49,859 bases of DNA from Streptomyces diastatochromogenes (GCA_026913215.1 JAPTYK010000006.1:1-49859), one strand, 5' to 3'; positions 7,770 through 16,463 are shown, counted from the first letter of the stretch. The notes: generated by a model not told the origin, from the letters alone. Made by a program: numbers and translations.

Positions 7770-8962
7770 GCCAGCACCTCCCGGACCCGCTCGGCGAGCC
7801 AGCGGGCGGACGGCGGCGGGAAGGCGTTGCCGATCTGCCGGTTGATCTCGGTGGACGTCCCGGCGAACTGGTGGGAGTCGGGGAAGCCCTGGCCGCGGGC
7901 CTTCTCCCGGTTGGTGAACATCCGTACCCGGCAGTCGTCCAGCGCGGTGCCGGCGGGCTCCACGTACATGTGGTGGTTGCCCTCGGCGGTGAACGCGGGC
8001 GCGGCCTCGTCCAGGCTCTGCACGGTGCTGTGGTTGCGCAGGACGACCAGGAACGGCTTGCCCTCGTACCGGCGCAGCCCCAGCTCGACCTTGGCGCGGG
8101 TGGTGGCGGCGTACGGGCGGAACTTCTTGCCCGGCTTGCCGTCGCCGAAGCGGCGGGTGGGCGCCGACAGGTCCAGCACGTCGCCGATCGGCCGGGTCAG
8201 TGGGACGACCTCGCGGTGCCCGCAGCGGCGGTTCGGGCAGATGTAGCGGTAGCCCTCGCCGTACGTCGCGGTCTTCCGCATCCGCGGGCGGGCCCACTGC
8301 TGCATCGCCCGGACGTCGCCGCAGTGCTCGCACACGGCCCGGGGCCGGGGCCGCAGGTCCGGGCGGGGCAGGCCCTTGCGGGCGAGGACGAACGCGATGC
8401 GGTGGCGGTGCTGCGGCGCCGCGGTGAAGTCCTCGCCGTCCAGGTGCGCGGCGTCGAAGGACACCAGCGTCGGGAACTTGCCCAGCTTGTCCCAGATCCG
8501 CAGCCAGTCGTCGAACAGGTTCCAGCGGGTGGCGAAGCCGGGGACGTTCTCCCCGACGATGACGTCGTACTGGCCGCACTCATCGGCGCGGATCAGGTCC
8601 CACGCGGTGGCCCGGGTCTGCGACCAGCTCGTGGGCCGGGCCTTGAGGTCGTCCTGCTCGACGTCGTCGTCGGCCTCCTCGACCGCGTCGTCCAGGGTGG
8701 CCACCTGCGGGGCGCTGTTCCCGCCCGCCGGCGCGGCCTCCTTGCAGATCGGGGAGCCGACCAGGACCCGGGCGTAGGGCAGGCGCCGCATGTCGAGCGT
8801 GTGGACGTTCTCGCACTCGGCGCGCACGCCGGGGAAGTTCAGCCGGACGGTGGCGACGGCCGGCGGGGCGTGGTTGAACGCGGACCGCGCGCGGAACCCG
8901 GCGGCGCGGAACCCGTCGAGGTCGCCCCCGCCCCCGGTGAACAGGTGGTTGGCCGTGGTCAT
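7766..8962 (-). CDS. DNA (cytosine-5)-methyltransferase
   Basis: 398 residues; the ATG at 8962 overlaps the ASCH gene stop and starts directly at motif I (HLFTGGGGDLDGF, residues 6-18). The catalytic-loop segment is SPICKEA (~68), with Cys retained but PC replaced by IC. Motif VI is ENVPGF (~135), motif VIII PQHRHRIAFVL (~185), and motifs IX-X end in QIGNAFPP (~380). Between VIII and IX the target-recognition region contains CEHC and CPNRRCGH, probably a zinc-bound module. It transfers a methyl group from AdoMet to cytosine C5. There is no cognate restriction endonuclease beside it, so protection of incoming plasmid DNA or an epigenetic role is more likely than a classical R-M system. It sits mid-operon. 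Confidence 0.9.
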   Translation of the reverse strand: MTTANHLFTGGGGDLDGFRAAGFRARSAFNHAPPAVATVRLNFPGVRAECENVHTLDMRRLPYARVLVGSPICKEAAPAGGNSAPQVATLDDAVEEADDDVEQDDLKARPTSWSQTRATAWDLIRADECGQYDVIVGENVPGFATRWNLFDDWLRIWDKLGKFPTLVSFDAAHLDGEDFTAAPQHRHRIAFVLARKGLPRPDLRPRPRAVCEHCGDVRAMQQWARPRMRKTATYGEGYRYICPNRRCGHREVVPLTRPIGDVLDLSAPTRRFGDGKPGKKFRPYAATTRAKVELGLRRYEGKPFLVVLRNHSTVQSLDEAAPAFTAEGNHHMYVEPAGTALDDCRVRMFTNREKARGQGFPDSHQFAGTSTEINRQIGNAFPPPSARWLAERVREVLA

Positions 8963-9402
8963 CGCCCGCCCTCCCACTCGGCGTCGGTGGCGAGAGCGGC
9001 GGCCGTGGCGTCGTCGAGCTGCAGGCGCACGGTCTCCAGCACCTTCTCCGGCGGCTTCCACAGCTGCAGCGCGCCGGTGGCGGGCACCGGCAGCGGCAGG
9101 GCGGTGACCTGGTCGAGCTGCCAGTGGAAGTGACCGGGCATGGACCACCCGGTGCACGCCCCGTCGTCCGGGTGGCAGTCGACGATCCGGGCCACGGCGA
9201 TGACCGCGCCCAGGTCGAGCTGCAGCCCGCGCACGATGGCGGTCATGGGCGCGTACTGGTTGGCCTGCTGGTCGGGCTTCGCCGCGCTGTGGATGAGCAC
9301 GGCGCCCCGGTGCGGGGTCGTCCAGCTGCGGTTCTCGATCCGCTTGTCGGCGTGGGCGATGGCGCCGGCCCAGGGCTGGCGGACGGTCAGGGCGCGGATC
9401 AT
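8959..9402 (-). CDS. ASCH-domain protein
   Basis: 147 residues, ATG at 9402. The start IRALTVRQPWAGAI, followed by KRIENRSW and an RGAVLIHSA strand, is the hallmark of ASCH domains (PUA-like fold, nucleic-acid or modified-base binding). The central region has a Cys/His-containing loop (DCHPDDGAC). The gene overlaps the upstream small membrane-protein gene by one base and the methyltransferase by four. ASCH proteins are common beside modification enzymes in phages and plasmids. A role in recognising modified nucleotides or RNA is known for the superfamily; the substrate here is unknown. Confidence 0.85.
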   Translation of the reverse strand: MIRALTVRQPWAGAIAHADKRIENRSWTTPHRGAVLIHSAAKPDQQANQYAPMTAIVRGLQLDLGAVIAVARIVDCHPDDGACTGWSMPGHFHWQLDQVTALPLPVPATGALQLWKPPEKVLETVRLQLDDATAAALATDAEWEGGR

Positions 9403-9686
9403 CAGGCCAGCCCCCGGAACGCCTTGGCGATGCCGATGAGCACGATGGCCGTGATGACGATCGTGATGACCGTGCCCCGGCCGCTCGCGGTGACGACCTT
9501 GACCAGCTGCAGCGGCACCTTGACGGCGACGGCCACGATCGTGAGCACGTAGGTGAGGAACGCGGCCCCGATGACGTTGCCGATGCCCGCGCCGGCGTAG
9601 ACGGCGAGCAGGGCGGCCAGGGTGCCCGCGACGATGGCGGCCAGGGCGGTCAGCCGCTCCGCGGTGAAGCTCTGGGTGGCCTTCAT
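9402..9686 (-). CDS. small membrane protein
   Basis: 94 residues with three hydrophobic segments, at about 12-32, 34-58 and 70-90. The short N-terminus suggests an inner-membrane protein without large soluble domains. It overlaps genes on both sides (ATGA upstream, TGATG downstream). No family recognised. Position in the transfer-region operon suggests a membrane component of the plasmid's establishment or conjugation machinery. Confidence 0.75.
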   Translation of the reverse strand: MKATQSFTAERLTALAAIVAGTLAALLAVYAGAGIGNVIGAAFLTYVLTIVAVAVKVPLQLVKVVTASGRGTVITIVITAIVLIGIAKAFRGLA

Positions 9687-9970
9687 CGGGACACCGCCAT
9701 CCGGGGGCCCGGGACGAACGTCGCGAAGTTGGCGGCCTCGACGGCGAGCAGGCAGGCACGCATACGGGCGGCGGCGTCCTCGGGGTGCTTGCCGTAGTCG
9801 TAGGCGGCCTCGCCCAGCGCGGCGGCGGCACCGTTGGAGCCGAGTCGGGCGGCGGTCTCGTGGACCAGCTCGCGGGTGCGCACCGGGTTCATGGCGAACT
9901 CGGCGACGGGGGCCTGGGAGACGAACAGGAACGTGGCGAGCGTCGTGGTGACGCGCGAGGTGGAACGCAC
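9683..9970 (-). CDS. small hypothetical protein
   Basis: 95 residues from the GTG at 9970, chosen because CCTCC at 9976-9980 (GGAGG on the coding strand) lies 5 bases upstream. A longer frame from 10039 has no ribosome-binding site and an arginine/proline-rich beginning. The first 25 residues are hydrophobic (TLATFLFV), then the protein is helical, Ala-rich and charged. No family recognised. Its stop overlaps the next start (ATGA). Confidence 0.65.
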   Translation of the reverse strand: MRSTSRVTTTLATFLFVSQAPVAEFAMNPVRTRELVHETAARLGSNGAAAALGEAAYDYGKHPEDAAARMRACLLAVEAANFATFVPGPRMAVSR

Positions 9971-10064
9971 AGCAGCCTCCGGCGAAGGAGAAGAAGAGAC
10001 GGGGGGTCCGGCTCGACCCGGGCGGGGCGGGTCGCTCATCCGCCCGGGTCGAGGTAGGGGAAGG

Positions 10065-10539
10065 TCAGCCGCCCTGACGGGCGCGCTCGATCTCGGCGCG
10101 AGCAGCGGCGGCGCGGGCGGCGTCCTCGGCGGCCTCCTGCGCGCGGCGCAGCGCCTCGCTGGCGGCGGGGTCCTGGATGACGGCCGTGATGCCGATGGCG
10201 GCGCGCACGGCGGTCAGCCGACCAGCAGCGCGGAGCGCGGGCGGGTGGGCTGCGCCGGGGCTCCTGCCGGCCGTCCCGCTCGTGCGGGGTCGGGCGCATC
10301 GGGAGCTGCGGCTGGGGCTGGGTGTGCACCGGGTTGGTGCAGGTGACGATGCCGTTGCTGGTGACGACGCTCTCGAAGTCGCGGCAGTCGCGGCACTTCG
10401 GGCCGAACCGTCCGACGACCGCGAGGCGCGGGCCGGTGAGGACCGGCAGGGCGCGGATGCCCTCGGGCGACAGGCGCAGGGCGGGGAGGTCGTCCACCTG
10501 GGCGGTGAAACCGGGGATGAGGCTGAGAGAATTACGCAC
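10065..10539 (-). CDS. first gene of the leftward operon: Cys-containing small protein (frameshifted)
   Basis: ATG at 10539. The N-terminal ~70 residues contain CRDC and a later C-x7-H, suggesting a zinc site. Near 10230-10260 the frame must change inside C-rich runs to reach the helical C-terminus (EALRRAQEAAEDAARAAAARAEIERARQGG, read to the stop at 10065). Either two lost C bases or one inserted base would restore one open frame. The unshifted frame is arginine-rich and unlikely to be protein. The alternative is two genes, ending at 10214 and starting at a GTG at 10208. As the promoter-proximal gene of the ten-gene leftward chain it may be regulatory. Confidence 0.55.
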
Positions 10540-10887
10540 GGAGATCCCTCCAAGTCAGGGGTGTCCCAAACCCGGGAGGCGTTCACTGCGCCTGTCCGGG
10601 GTCGGCTGGCGGCTGCAACCGCTGGCCAGAGAGAGGGTCGGGGCCTGCAAGCCCTGGCCCTCTCTCGTGCTTGCAGAACCAACATAACCCCCAGACCCTT
10701 GAACTTCAAGACCCTTGAACTCTTGGAGTTTTGTAGTTAGGTTGATCTCGACACCGAATGAAGGGAGTGGCGGATGGGATTCGCCCCTGCGGTCCGCGAG
10801 CGAGCACCGGTACGGCGTGCGGTGCCGGGCGCCCGGACCCATAACCTCTTGGAGTCCTTGACTCCACGACCCCAAGGGGGATCACAC
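10540..10887. promoter_or_regulatory. divergent control region between the leftward and rightward operons
   Basis: No gene is supported in these 348 bases. They hold an imperfect hairpin at about 10628-10666 (GAGAGAGGG / CCCTCTCTC), two direct repeats of AGACCCTTGAAC at 10693-10704 and 10709-10720, a 13-bp palindrome CTTGAACTTCAAG (10698-10710), the decamer CTCTTGGAGT at 10720-10729 and again near 10847-10856, and the inverted repeat GGAGTC-CTT-GACTCC (10851-10865) just before the ribosome-binding site of the rightward operon. This looks like a shared, repressor-controlled promoter region for both transfer operons. Confidence 0.7.
10693..10720 (+). repeat. two direct repeats, 16-bp spacing
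   Basis: AGACCCTTGAAC occurs at 10693-10704 and 10709-10720, with a palindrome (CTTGAACTTCAAG) formed across the first copy. Probable binding site array for the operon regulator. Confidence 0.6.
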
Positions 10888-11211
10888 ATGGCGGGCAACT
10901 CGGCAAAGGGCAAGGCCGTGCAGTCCGAAGAACGGCCGAAGTGGGTGCCGTTGCGCGAGGACCAGCACAGCGAGCTGTCCACCATCGCGCGGGAGCTGAT
11001 GCTGGCCCGGTCCCAGAAGGCGTCCCGGATCACGGAGAACACGGTGATCAGGGTCGCCGTGGACCTGGTGATCCGGCACCCGGAACTGCTGGTCGGCGAC
11101 ACGGAGGACGACCTGCGCACCAACATCCTCGCGCGCGTCGAGCAGCTGCTGGAACGGGAGCGAGAGCTGTTGGCCGGCGGCACCGAAAAGGACCCGGGGG
11201 AGGGCCAGTGA
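10888..11211 (+). CDS. RHH-like DNA-binding protein, first gene of the transfer operon
   Basis: 107 residues. ATG at 10888 follows AAGGGGG by 7 bases; an in-frame upstream ATG at 10774 would translate the operator region and is rejected. The pattern KWVPLR, a helix (EDQHSELSTIARELMLARS) and ITENTVIRVAVDLVI resembles a ribbon-helix-helix protein, followed by an acidic helical tail. Such proteins act as relaxosome accessory factors or repressors of transfer genes. Its stop overlaps the next GTG (GTGA). Autoregulation through the repeats at 10693-10865 is plausible. Confidence 0.7.
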   Translation: MAGNSAKGKAVQSEERPKWVPLREDQHSELSTIARELMLARSQKASRITENTVIRVAVDLVIRHPELLVGDTEDDLRTNILARVEQLLERERELLAGGTEKDPGEGQ

Positions 11212-13142
11212 CCTCAGCAGCAACCAACCCCATCGACTGGCGGGGAGCGGGCGAACGGCTCGTCAACGGCACCCCCACCTGGGCTCTGGCGGTGATCGGC
11301 AGCGCGGTACTGATCACCGTGCTGGTCGTCGGCTTCCTGACGCTGTCCCAGCTCAACCGCCGCAAGACGGAGCGGGAGAAGCACCGCCGCGAGGTCCTCG
11401 CGCTGGCGAAGGAGCAGGGCCAGCCCGCGCCGGCGGAACCGCTGCGGATGGACCCCAAGCCCCTCATCGGCGGTATCGCGGTCAGCCTGTACGGCCTGTG
11501 GGGTTTCGCCACGGGAACGCTCGACCTGCCCATGTTCTTCGCCATCGGCTTCGTGTCGATGTTCGATGTTCTGGAACTGCGCCTGTTCGCGCTGATGTAC
11601 AAGTCGGCGGACCCGAACAAGGGCTGGACTCCGCAGCTGCGGCTGCTGCAGGCCACGGCCTGGGGCTTCGTCGCGGCCTCCGCCATCGCCAACATCGCGC
11701 ACGCCCCCAACGCCATCGCGGCGCCCTTCATGGCGCTCATGCCGATCGGTGCGGCCTGGGTCATCGAGCTGGACCTGCGTCGGGCTCTGGCGGGCAAGGA
11801 AGCGGAGGAGAAGCCGCAGCAGGGCACCAAGCCCGGCCCGTTCCGGCTCGCCGCTCTGCTCTGGCGGCGGTTGTGGGCGTGGTGCTTCCGGGTGGCCGGC
11901 CTGGACGTCAACGACCGTGCCGACGAGATGGTCCGCCGGGCCCGTGCCCGGGACGCTGCGGACGCCTCGTACGAACTGCGCAAGGCCCTCAAGGAGAAGG
12001 AGCAGCTGGAGGCGGCCGTCGGCGGGGCCGGGGTGCCGCGGGGCCGGGGCAAGATCTCGGACGAGCAGAAGCGCCTCGACGCGCTGAACCGTGCGCTGGA
12101 GAAGAAGATCCGTCCCAAAGCGCAGACCGCCCTGGAGCTGGCGGACACTCAGGACCCGGAGCAGGGCCTGCAGCTCATGCAGCGGATGGCCTGGCTGACC
12201 CGTGCCGACGATGTCGCCCTCCTGGACTACGGCCCCGACAGCACCGCGATGGAGTTGCTGGAAGAGCTGAACATCGCGGCGAACGCCGACTTCGTGAAGT
12301 CCCGCAAGCGGGCCCAGGAAGCCGACCAGAAGGCGGCGGAGGCGGAGCAGATCCGTCTCGACGCTGAGAAGGCGGTCGAGGAAGCCGCGGAGAAGCTGGC
12401 GGCCGTGGAGAAGGCGCTGGAAGAGACCCGCAAGCAGGCGGAGGAAGCCAAGCAGCAGGCGGCAGCCGAACAGGGGGCGGAGGAGAAGCGCCTCAAGGCG
12501 CTCCGCGAGGAGCGGGCGATGCTGGAGTCCAGCGACGCCACGGCGGCCCAGCTCTACCAGAAGACCGCTGAGGAACTGGACGCGCTCAAGGGCCAGATGA
12601 TCGGCCTGCAGGAGGAGCGCGGCAGGCTCGCCGGCGCCTACGCCCAGGTGCAGAAGCAGGCCCAGGAAGCCAGCGAGAAGGCGCTGCGTCTCGAAGGGGA
12701 GCAGCAGGCGCTGACGGTCCGGCTGGAGAACCTGCAGGCGGAGCGGGTGCGTTTCGAGACGGAGGCCACCACCGCGCTCAAGGAAGCGGAGGAAGCCCGC
12801 AACGAGACCGAGGAAGCCCGGCGGGAGCTGGTGCGACTGCAGGGCCAGCTGGCCGCGCTGGAGAAGGTGCAGCAGGCGGTGCCGGCGCGGGTTCCGGCCG
12901 GTGGCACCCGCGTGCAGGTCACGGTCGACGAAGACCAGAAGGCGACCCGCGACCAGATCCTCACGGCCCTGGAGAAGCTGACTCCGGAGGAGCGGAAGTT
13001 GTCCCAGCGCGAGCAGGCGGTCCTGATCGAGCCGCACGTCTCGGTGAAGGCCGACTCCATCCGCCGGCACCTGCGGGCCATCGCCCGTGAGAACCAGCCC
13101 GACCTGCCGGGGCAGCGCGACGACGAAGACGACGACGAGTGA
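11208..13142 (+). CDS. DUF2637-like membrane protein with long coiled coil
   Basis: 644 residues from the GTG at 11208 that overlaps the upstream stop. An N-terminal membrane segment (~18-40) is followed by a block with three to four hydrophobic segments (~85-190) that resembles the DUF2637 family of actinobacterial plasmid membrane proteins (sometimes linked to plasmid spread). Residues ~240-560 are a continuous coiled coil rich in Ala/Glu/Lys/Gln. The last ~70 residues form a compact, HTH-like helical region ending in an acidic tail (DDEDDDE). It precedes the coupling ATPase gene, so a membrane-anchored scaffold for DNA transfer is the likely role. The fusion of DUF2637 with such a long coiled coil is unusual in my experience. 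Confidence 0.75.
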   Translation: MTSAATNPIDWRGAGERLVNGTPTWALAVIGSAVLITVLVVGFLTLSQLNRRKTEREKHRREVLALAKEQGQPAPAEPLRMDPKPLIGGIAVSLYGLWGFATGTLDLPMFFAIGFVSMFDVLELRLFALMYKSADPNKGWTPQLRLLQATAWGFVAASAIANIAHAPNAIAAPFMALMPIGAAWVIELDLRRALAGKEAEEKPQQGTKPGPFRLAALLWRRLWAWCFRVAGLDVNDRADEMVRRARARDAADASYELRKALKEKEQLEAAVGGAGVPRGRGKISDEQKRLDALNRALEKKIRPKAQTALELADTQDPEQGLQLMQRMAWLTRADDVALLDYGPDSTAMELLEELNIAANADFVKSRKRAQEADQKAAEAEQIRLDAEKAVEEAAEKLAAVEKALEETRKQAEEAKQQAAAEQGAEEKRLKALREERAMLESSDATAAQLYQKTAEELDALKGQMIGLQEERGRLAGAYAQVQKQAQEASEKALRLEGEQQALTVRLENLQAERVRFETEATTALKEAEEARNETEEARRELVRLQGQLAALEKVQQAVPARVPAGGTRVQVTVDEDQKATRDQILTALEKLTPEERKLSQREQAVLIEPHVSVKADSIRRHLRAIARENQPDLPGQRDDEDDDE

Positions 13143-13145
13143 GCG

Positions 13146-13183
13146 GGGGAATCGCCGGACTTTATCCACAGGCCGGATTCCCC
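13146..13183. other. hairpin with a DnaA-box-like loop
   Basis: GGGGAAT...ATTCCCC and CCGG...CCGG form a stem (7 bp, 2-nt bulge, 4 bp). The 14-nt loop exposes TTATCCACA (13162-13170), a perfect match to the classical DnaA box. It lies just after the DUF2637-like gene and 220 bp before the coupling-protein gene, so it may act mainly as a terminator or attenuator. Confidence 0.5.
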
Positions 13184-13403
13184 ACGCTGAGCCAGACCGA
13201 GCTGTCCGGTCTGGCGGGCAATCTGCCCAGGTCCTCCCGCCGGACGGGAAGCCGCGCACTCGTGCGCGACAGGACCGCAACGATCGGTGAAATCCATGCC
13301 GTACTTGTCAGTGCAGCGACGTATACAGACAGGAGTGGCCCCGGTGGCGCGTGAAGAGCTTGGCGGCGTCAGCACCCCCGGGGCCCCGAAGGAAAGGACC
13401 TTC

Positions 13404-15746
13404 GTGAACGACAACAGTAAGGCCAGCGTCCTGATCGACTCGACCAGCCAGCCCGCCCTCGACCAGGCTCCCGACGCCGACGTTTCGGCGGTCGAGAAGC
13501 CGGAAGAGGGCTGGAAGCCCATCGAGGGCGACGCGCTCAAGAACGTGCTGTTCACCGCGCACCCGGTCTTCCACCGGCCCGCCGTGCGGGTGACGGCCCT
13601 GACCGTGCCCGCCACCCTGCTCGCCGCTGAGACGACGACGCAGGACCCCGACCCCAGCGGGATGCTCGGGACCATCCTCGGGGGCCTCCTCGACGCCGGG
13701 GGCGCGCTGTTCGCGGCGCAGCCGCTGCTGGTGACGGCCCTGGGGGTCGGCCTGGTCGGCGCCGGATACATGAAGTTCAAGGGCGAGGTCGACTTCACCC
13801 GCGAGACCGACGGCTTCGCCCCCAAGGGCCAGCTGAACAAGGCGCTCGGCGCCCGCCAGCTGGTCAAGAAGCGCAACATCCTGCGCCCCAGCCTGGCGAA
13901 GGTGCCGGCGCGGAAGGTGGACACGAACGCGGTCGGCACCTACCTGGGCAAGGACCGCAAGACGGGCCTGCACCTGTACATGGCGATCGAGGACAGCTCC
14001 GTGATGGTCGCCCCGCCCGGCGCGGGCAAGACGGCGAAGCTGGCCAACTGGATCATCGACGCGCCCGGCGCGGTCCTGGCGACGTCGGTGAAGGTGGACA
14101 TCGTCGAGCTGACGGAGAAGCTCCGGGCCCGGGTCGGCCGCATCCTGATCTGGAACCCGCAGGGCATCGGAGGCCGGGACTCGAACGTGGCCTGGGACCC
14201 GGTGATCGGTTGCTCCGACCCGGAGCACGGCGTCGAGCGGGCGATGCGCCGCGCCAACTACCTGCTCGACGGCTCCGACGCCACCCGGGGCGTGGAGAAC
14301 CGCAACTTCTGGGAGACCTCAAGCTACTCGGTGCTCAAGGCGTTCTTGTGGGCGGCCGACGCGGAGGGCTTGACCTTGCTGGACGTCGCCCGCTGGTCCA
14401 AGAGCTACGAGAACCACGAAGCCATCGACATCCTGGAGAAGTACGAGCACCCCGACCCCTTCAACCCCCGCCGGCCGGTCGCTCCCCGCGGCTGGCGCGA
14501 CGACCTGCTCCAGGTGCAGATGGTCAAGGGCAAGCCCACCACCGGTGAGAACGTGTTCGGCACGCTGTCCAAGACGTTCATGTTCCTCGACACCCCGCAG
14601 CTCCAGAAGGTCATCGAGGACGCGCACAAGGGCGACGGGCTCTTCGACATCCGCGCCTACCTGCAGTCGCAGGACACCCTGTACCTGCTGGGCCGGGACA
14701 CCGGACGGGGCGGTATCGGCCCGCTGTTCAGCTGCCTGACCGGTGAGATCTACGAAGCGGCCCGCGACATGGCGCCGCTGCAGCGCGGCGGGCGGCTGGA
14801 CGCGCCCTGGTCGCTGATCCTCGACGAAGCGGCGCTGATCTGCTCGGTGCCGCTGGAGAAGTGGACCTCGGACAGCCGCGGCCTGGGCATCGCCATCCAC
14901 GCCGTGTTCCAGTCGCGCTCGCAGATCCGGGAGCGCTACGGCCGGGAGGCGGCGAAGACGATCTGGACCAACATGGTCAAGCTCGTCCTCGGCGGCCTGG
15001 CCGACGAAGAAGACCTCAAGGGCATCTCGGAGCTGTGCGGCCGACACAAGGAGAAGCGGGAGTCCCACTCGAACTCCCCGGGCCCGGACGGCACGATGCG
15101 CCAGTCCTCCTCGTACACCTGGGTCGAGGTCGACACGATGAGCCCGGCGGACATCATGAACCTGGAGCCGGGCGAGATCCTGGTGCTGCGCCGCAACATC
15201 GGCGGGCCGGTCGTCGTCCGCTACGTCGCAGTGTGGGACCGCAAGGACGTCAAGGCGGTGGCCAAGCAGGAGAAGCGGGAGGCCAAGGCGGCGTTGAAGG
15301 CGCGCAAGCGCAAGGACTCCGTACAGCTGCCCGACCACCTGCTGGACGGAGTGCCGCTCGTCGAGGACCCGGCGGACCTGTGGGCCCCGCCGGAGCCTGC
15401 CAGCCCGTGGGCGCCGTCGGCTGACCCCAGCCCGTGGACGGCGGACCCGGCGGCCAGCGGCTGGGCGTCCGGCCCGCTGCCCGGCCCGCGTGACCACCTG
15501 CAGGTCGTACGCGGCGAGGTCGTCCCGCCGGTACCGCCGATGCCGAAGCACCCGCCGGTCGTCCCCGAGCAGCCGGACTTCGCACCGACCAGGCATCTGG
15601 AGCAGGTGCCCCCGCAGCAGGCACCGCAGGAGCAGGAGAAGCCCGTGGAGACCGTGCCGGCGGCGGTGCCGCTGCGCAAGACCGGCACCGACAACACCCC
15701 GGTAGCGGACGACAGCTGGGACGACGACGACGAGACGGAGTTCTAA
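13404..15746 (+). CDS. VirD4/TraD/TraG-type coupling ATPase
   Basis: 780 residues from the GTG at 13404, chosen for the AAAGGA ribosome-binding site 6-7 bases upstream; longer in-frame starts at 13287 and 13335 lack one. Two hydrophobic segments (about 65-80 and 95-125) anchor the protein. Walker A is APPGAGKTA (~203-211) and Walker B SLILDEAAL (~470-478), within a VirD4-like RecA core. After residue ~640 comes a long Pro-rich tail that ends in DDSWDDDDETEF. In conjugation such ATPases dock relaxase-DNA complexes and drive them through the transfer channel. No VirB4, pilus or lytic transglycosylase gene is visible, so the rest of the channel is elsewhere or is replaced by a simpler system. 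The acidic C-terminus matches the tail motif on the relaxase and small operon proteins. Confidence 0.9.
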   Translation: MNDNSKASVLIDSTSQPALDQAPDADVSAVEKPEEGWKPIEGDALKNVLFTAHPVFHRPAVRVTALTVPATLLAAETTTQDPDPSGMLGTILGGLLDAGGALFAAQPLLVTALGVGLVGAGYMKFKGEVDFTRETDGFAPKGQLNKALGARQLVKKRNILRPSLAKVPARKVDTNAVGTYLGKDRKTGLHLYMAIEDSSVMVAPPGAGKTAKLANWIIDAPGAVLATSVKVDIVELTEKLRARVGRILIWNPQGIGGRDSNVAWDPVIGCSDPEHGVERAMRRANYLLDGSDATRGVENRNFWETSSYSVLKAFLWAADAEGLTLLDVARWSKSYENHEAIDILEKYEHPDPFNPRRPVAPRGWRDDLLQVQMVKGKPTTGENVFGTLSKTFMFLDTPQLQKVIEDAHKGDGLFDIRAYLQSQDTLYLLGRDTGRGGIGPLFSCLTGEIYEAARDMAPLQRGGRLDAPWSLILDEAALICSVPLEKWTSDSRGLGIAIHAVFQSRSQIRERYGREAAKTIWTNMVKLVLGGLADEEDLKGISELCGRHKEKRESHSNSPGPDGTMRQSSSYTWVEVDTMSPADIMNLEPGEILVLRRNIGGPVVVRYVAVWDRKDVKAVAKQEKREAKAALKARKRKDSVQLPDHLLDGVPLVEDPADLWAPPEPASPWAPSADPSPWTADPAASGWASGPLPGPRDHLQVVRGEVVPPVPPMPKHPPVVPEQPDFAPTRHLEQVPPQQAPQEQEKPVETVPAAVPLRKTGTDNTPVADDSWDDDDETEF

Positions 15747-16448
15747 GTGGCCGACGACATGAAGGTCAGCGTCGGCGACATGCTGCTGACGCTGACGGGC
15801 AACGTCTCCGATGCCCGCAAGCGCCTCTCGGACCTGGAGAACCAGAACCTCAAGGAACTGCTGGAGGGCCTGGCCTACAAGGTCGGTGAGCACAAGGAGC
15901 AGCTCGCCGCGATCAGCGAGGCGTTCGCGGCGCTGCAGGCCGAACCGGAGCCGGAACCCGAACCGGACTGGCCCGGCGTCTCCCCGAACTGGACCGACGA
16001 CCTCGACCAGGACCAGGCCCGGGAGCTGTGGGACTGGCTGACGAAGTGGTGCCAGAACATCCTGTGGCCCATCTACGCCCAGGACGTATGGAAGCCCTGC
16101 TGGTACCGGCACACCCGCGTACGCATCGTGCTGACGGCGCTGCGAGGCGCCCACCAGTGGTCGTACGAGACGACGAAGGTCCCGCCGACCCGCGCGATGG
16201 AGTGGGAGTTCCGGTGGCTGCGGGAGGCCAAGCAGCTGCTCAAGGAGGAGTTGAAGGACTGCGGGCTCCCGCGCGACGGCCTGCCGAAGCCCAAGCACCC
16301 GGTGCCGCTGCCCAAGCAGCCCACGGAGGCGGAGCCCCGCCCGGCGCCGCCGGCGTTCACCATCAAGGACTTCGTGGACCCGGGCTTCTTCGAGTACATG
16401 GAGCGCAACATCTCCAAGCGCCGGGAGCCGGACAAGGACGCTGACTGA
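15747..16448 (+). CDS. DUF4913-like protein
   Basis: 233 residues, GTG start immediately after the coupling-ATPase stop. The N-terminal ~75 residues are a coiled coil ending in an acidic PEPEPEPD stretch. Residues ~90-170 have the Trp-rich pattern (LWDWLTKWCQNILWPIYAQ, then WKPCWYRH and MEWEFRWLREA) of DUF4913, a family often seen next to actinobacterial plasmid transfer genes. Function is unknown. Its position as the last gene of the transfer operon suggests an accessory to the coupling protein. Confidence 0.75.
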   Translation: MADDMKVSVGDMLLTLTGNVSDARKRLSDLENQNLKELLEGLAYKVGEHKEQLAAISEAFAALQAEPEPEPEPDWPGVSPNWTDDLDQDQARELWDWLTKWCQNILWPIYAQDVWKPCWYRHTRVRIVLTALRGAHQWSYETTKVPPTRAMEWEFRWLREAKQLLKEELKDCGLPRDGLPKPKHPVPLPKQPTEAEPRPAPPAFTIKDFVDPGFFEYMERNISKRREPDKDAD

Positions 16449-16463
16449 GCGCAGCGGCACCAT

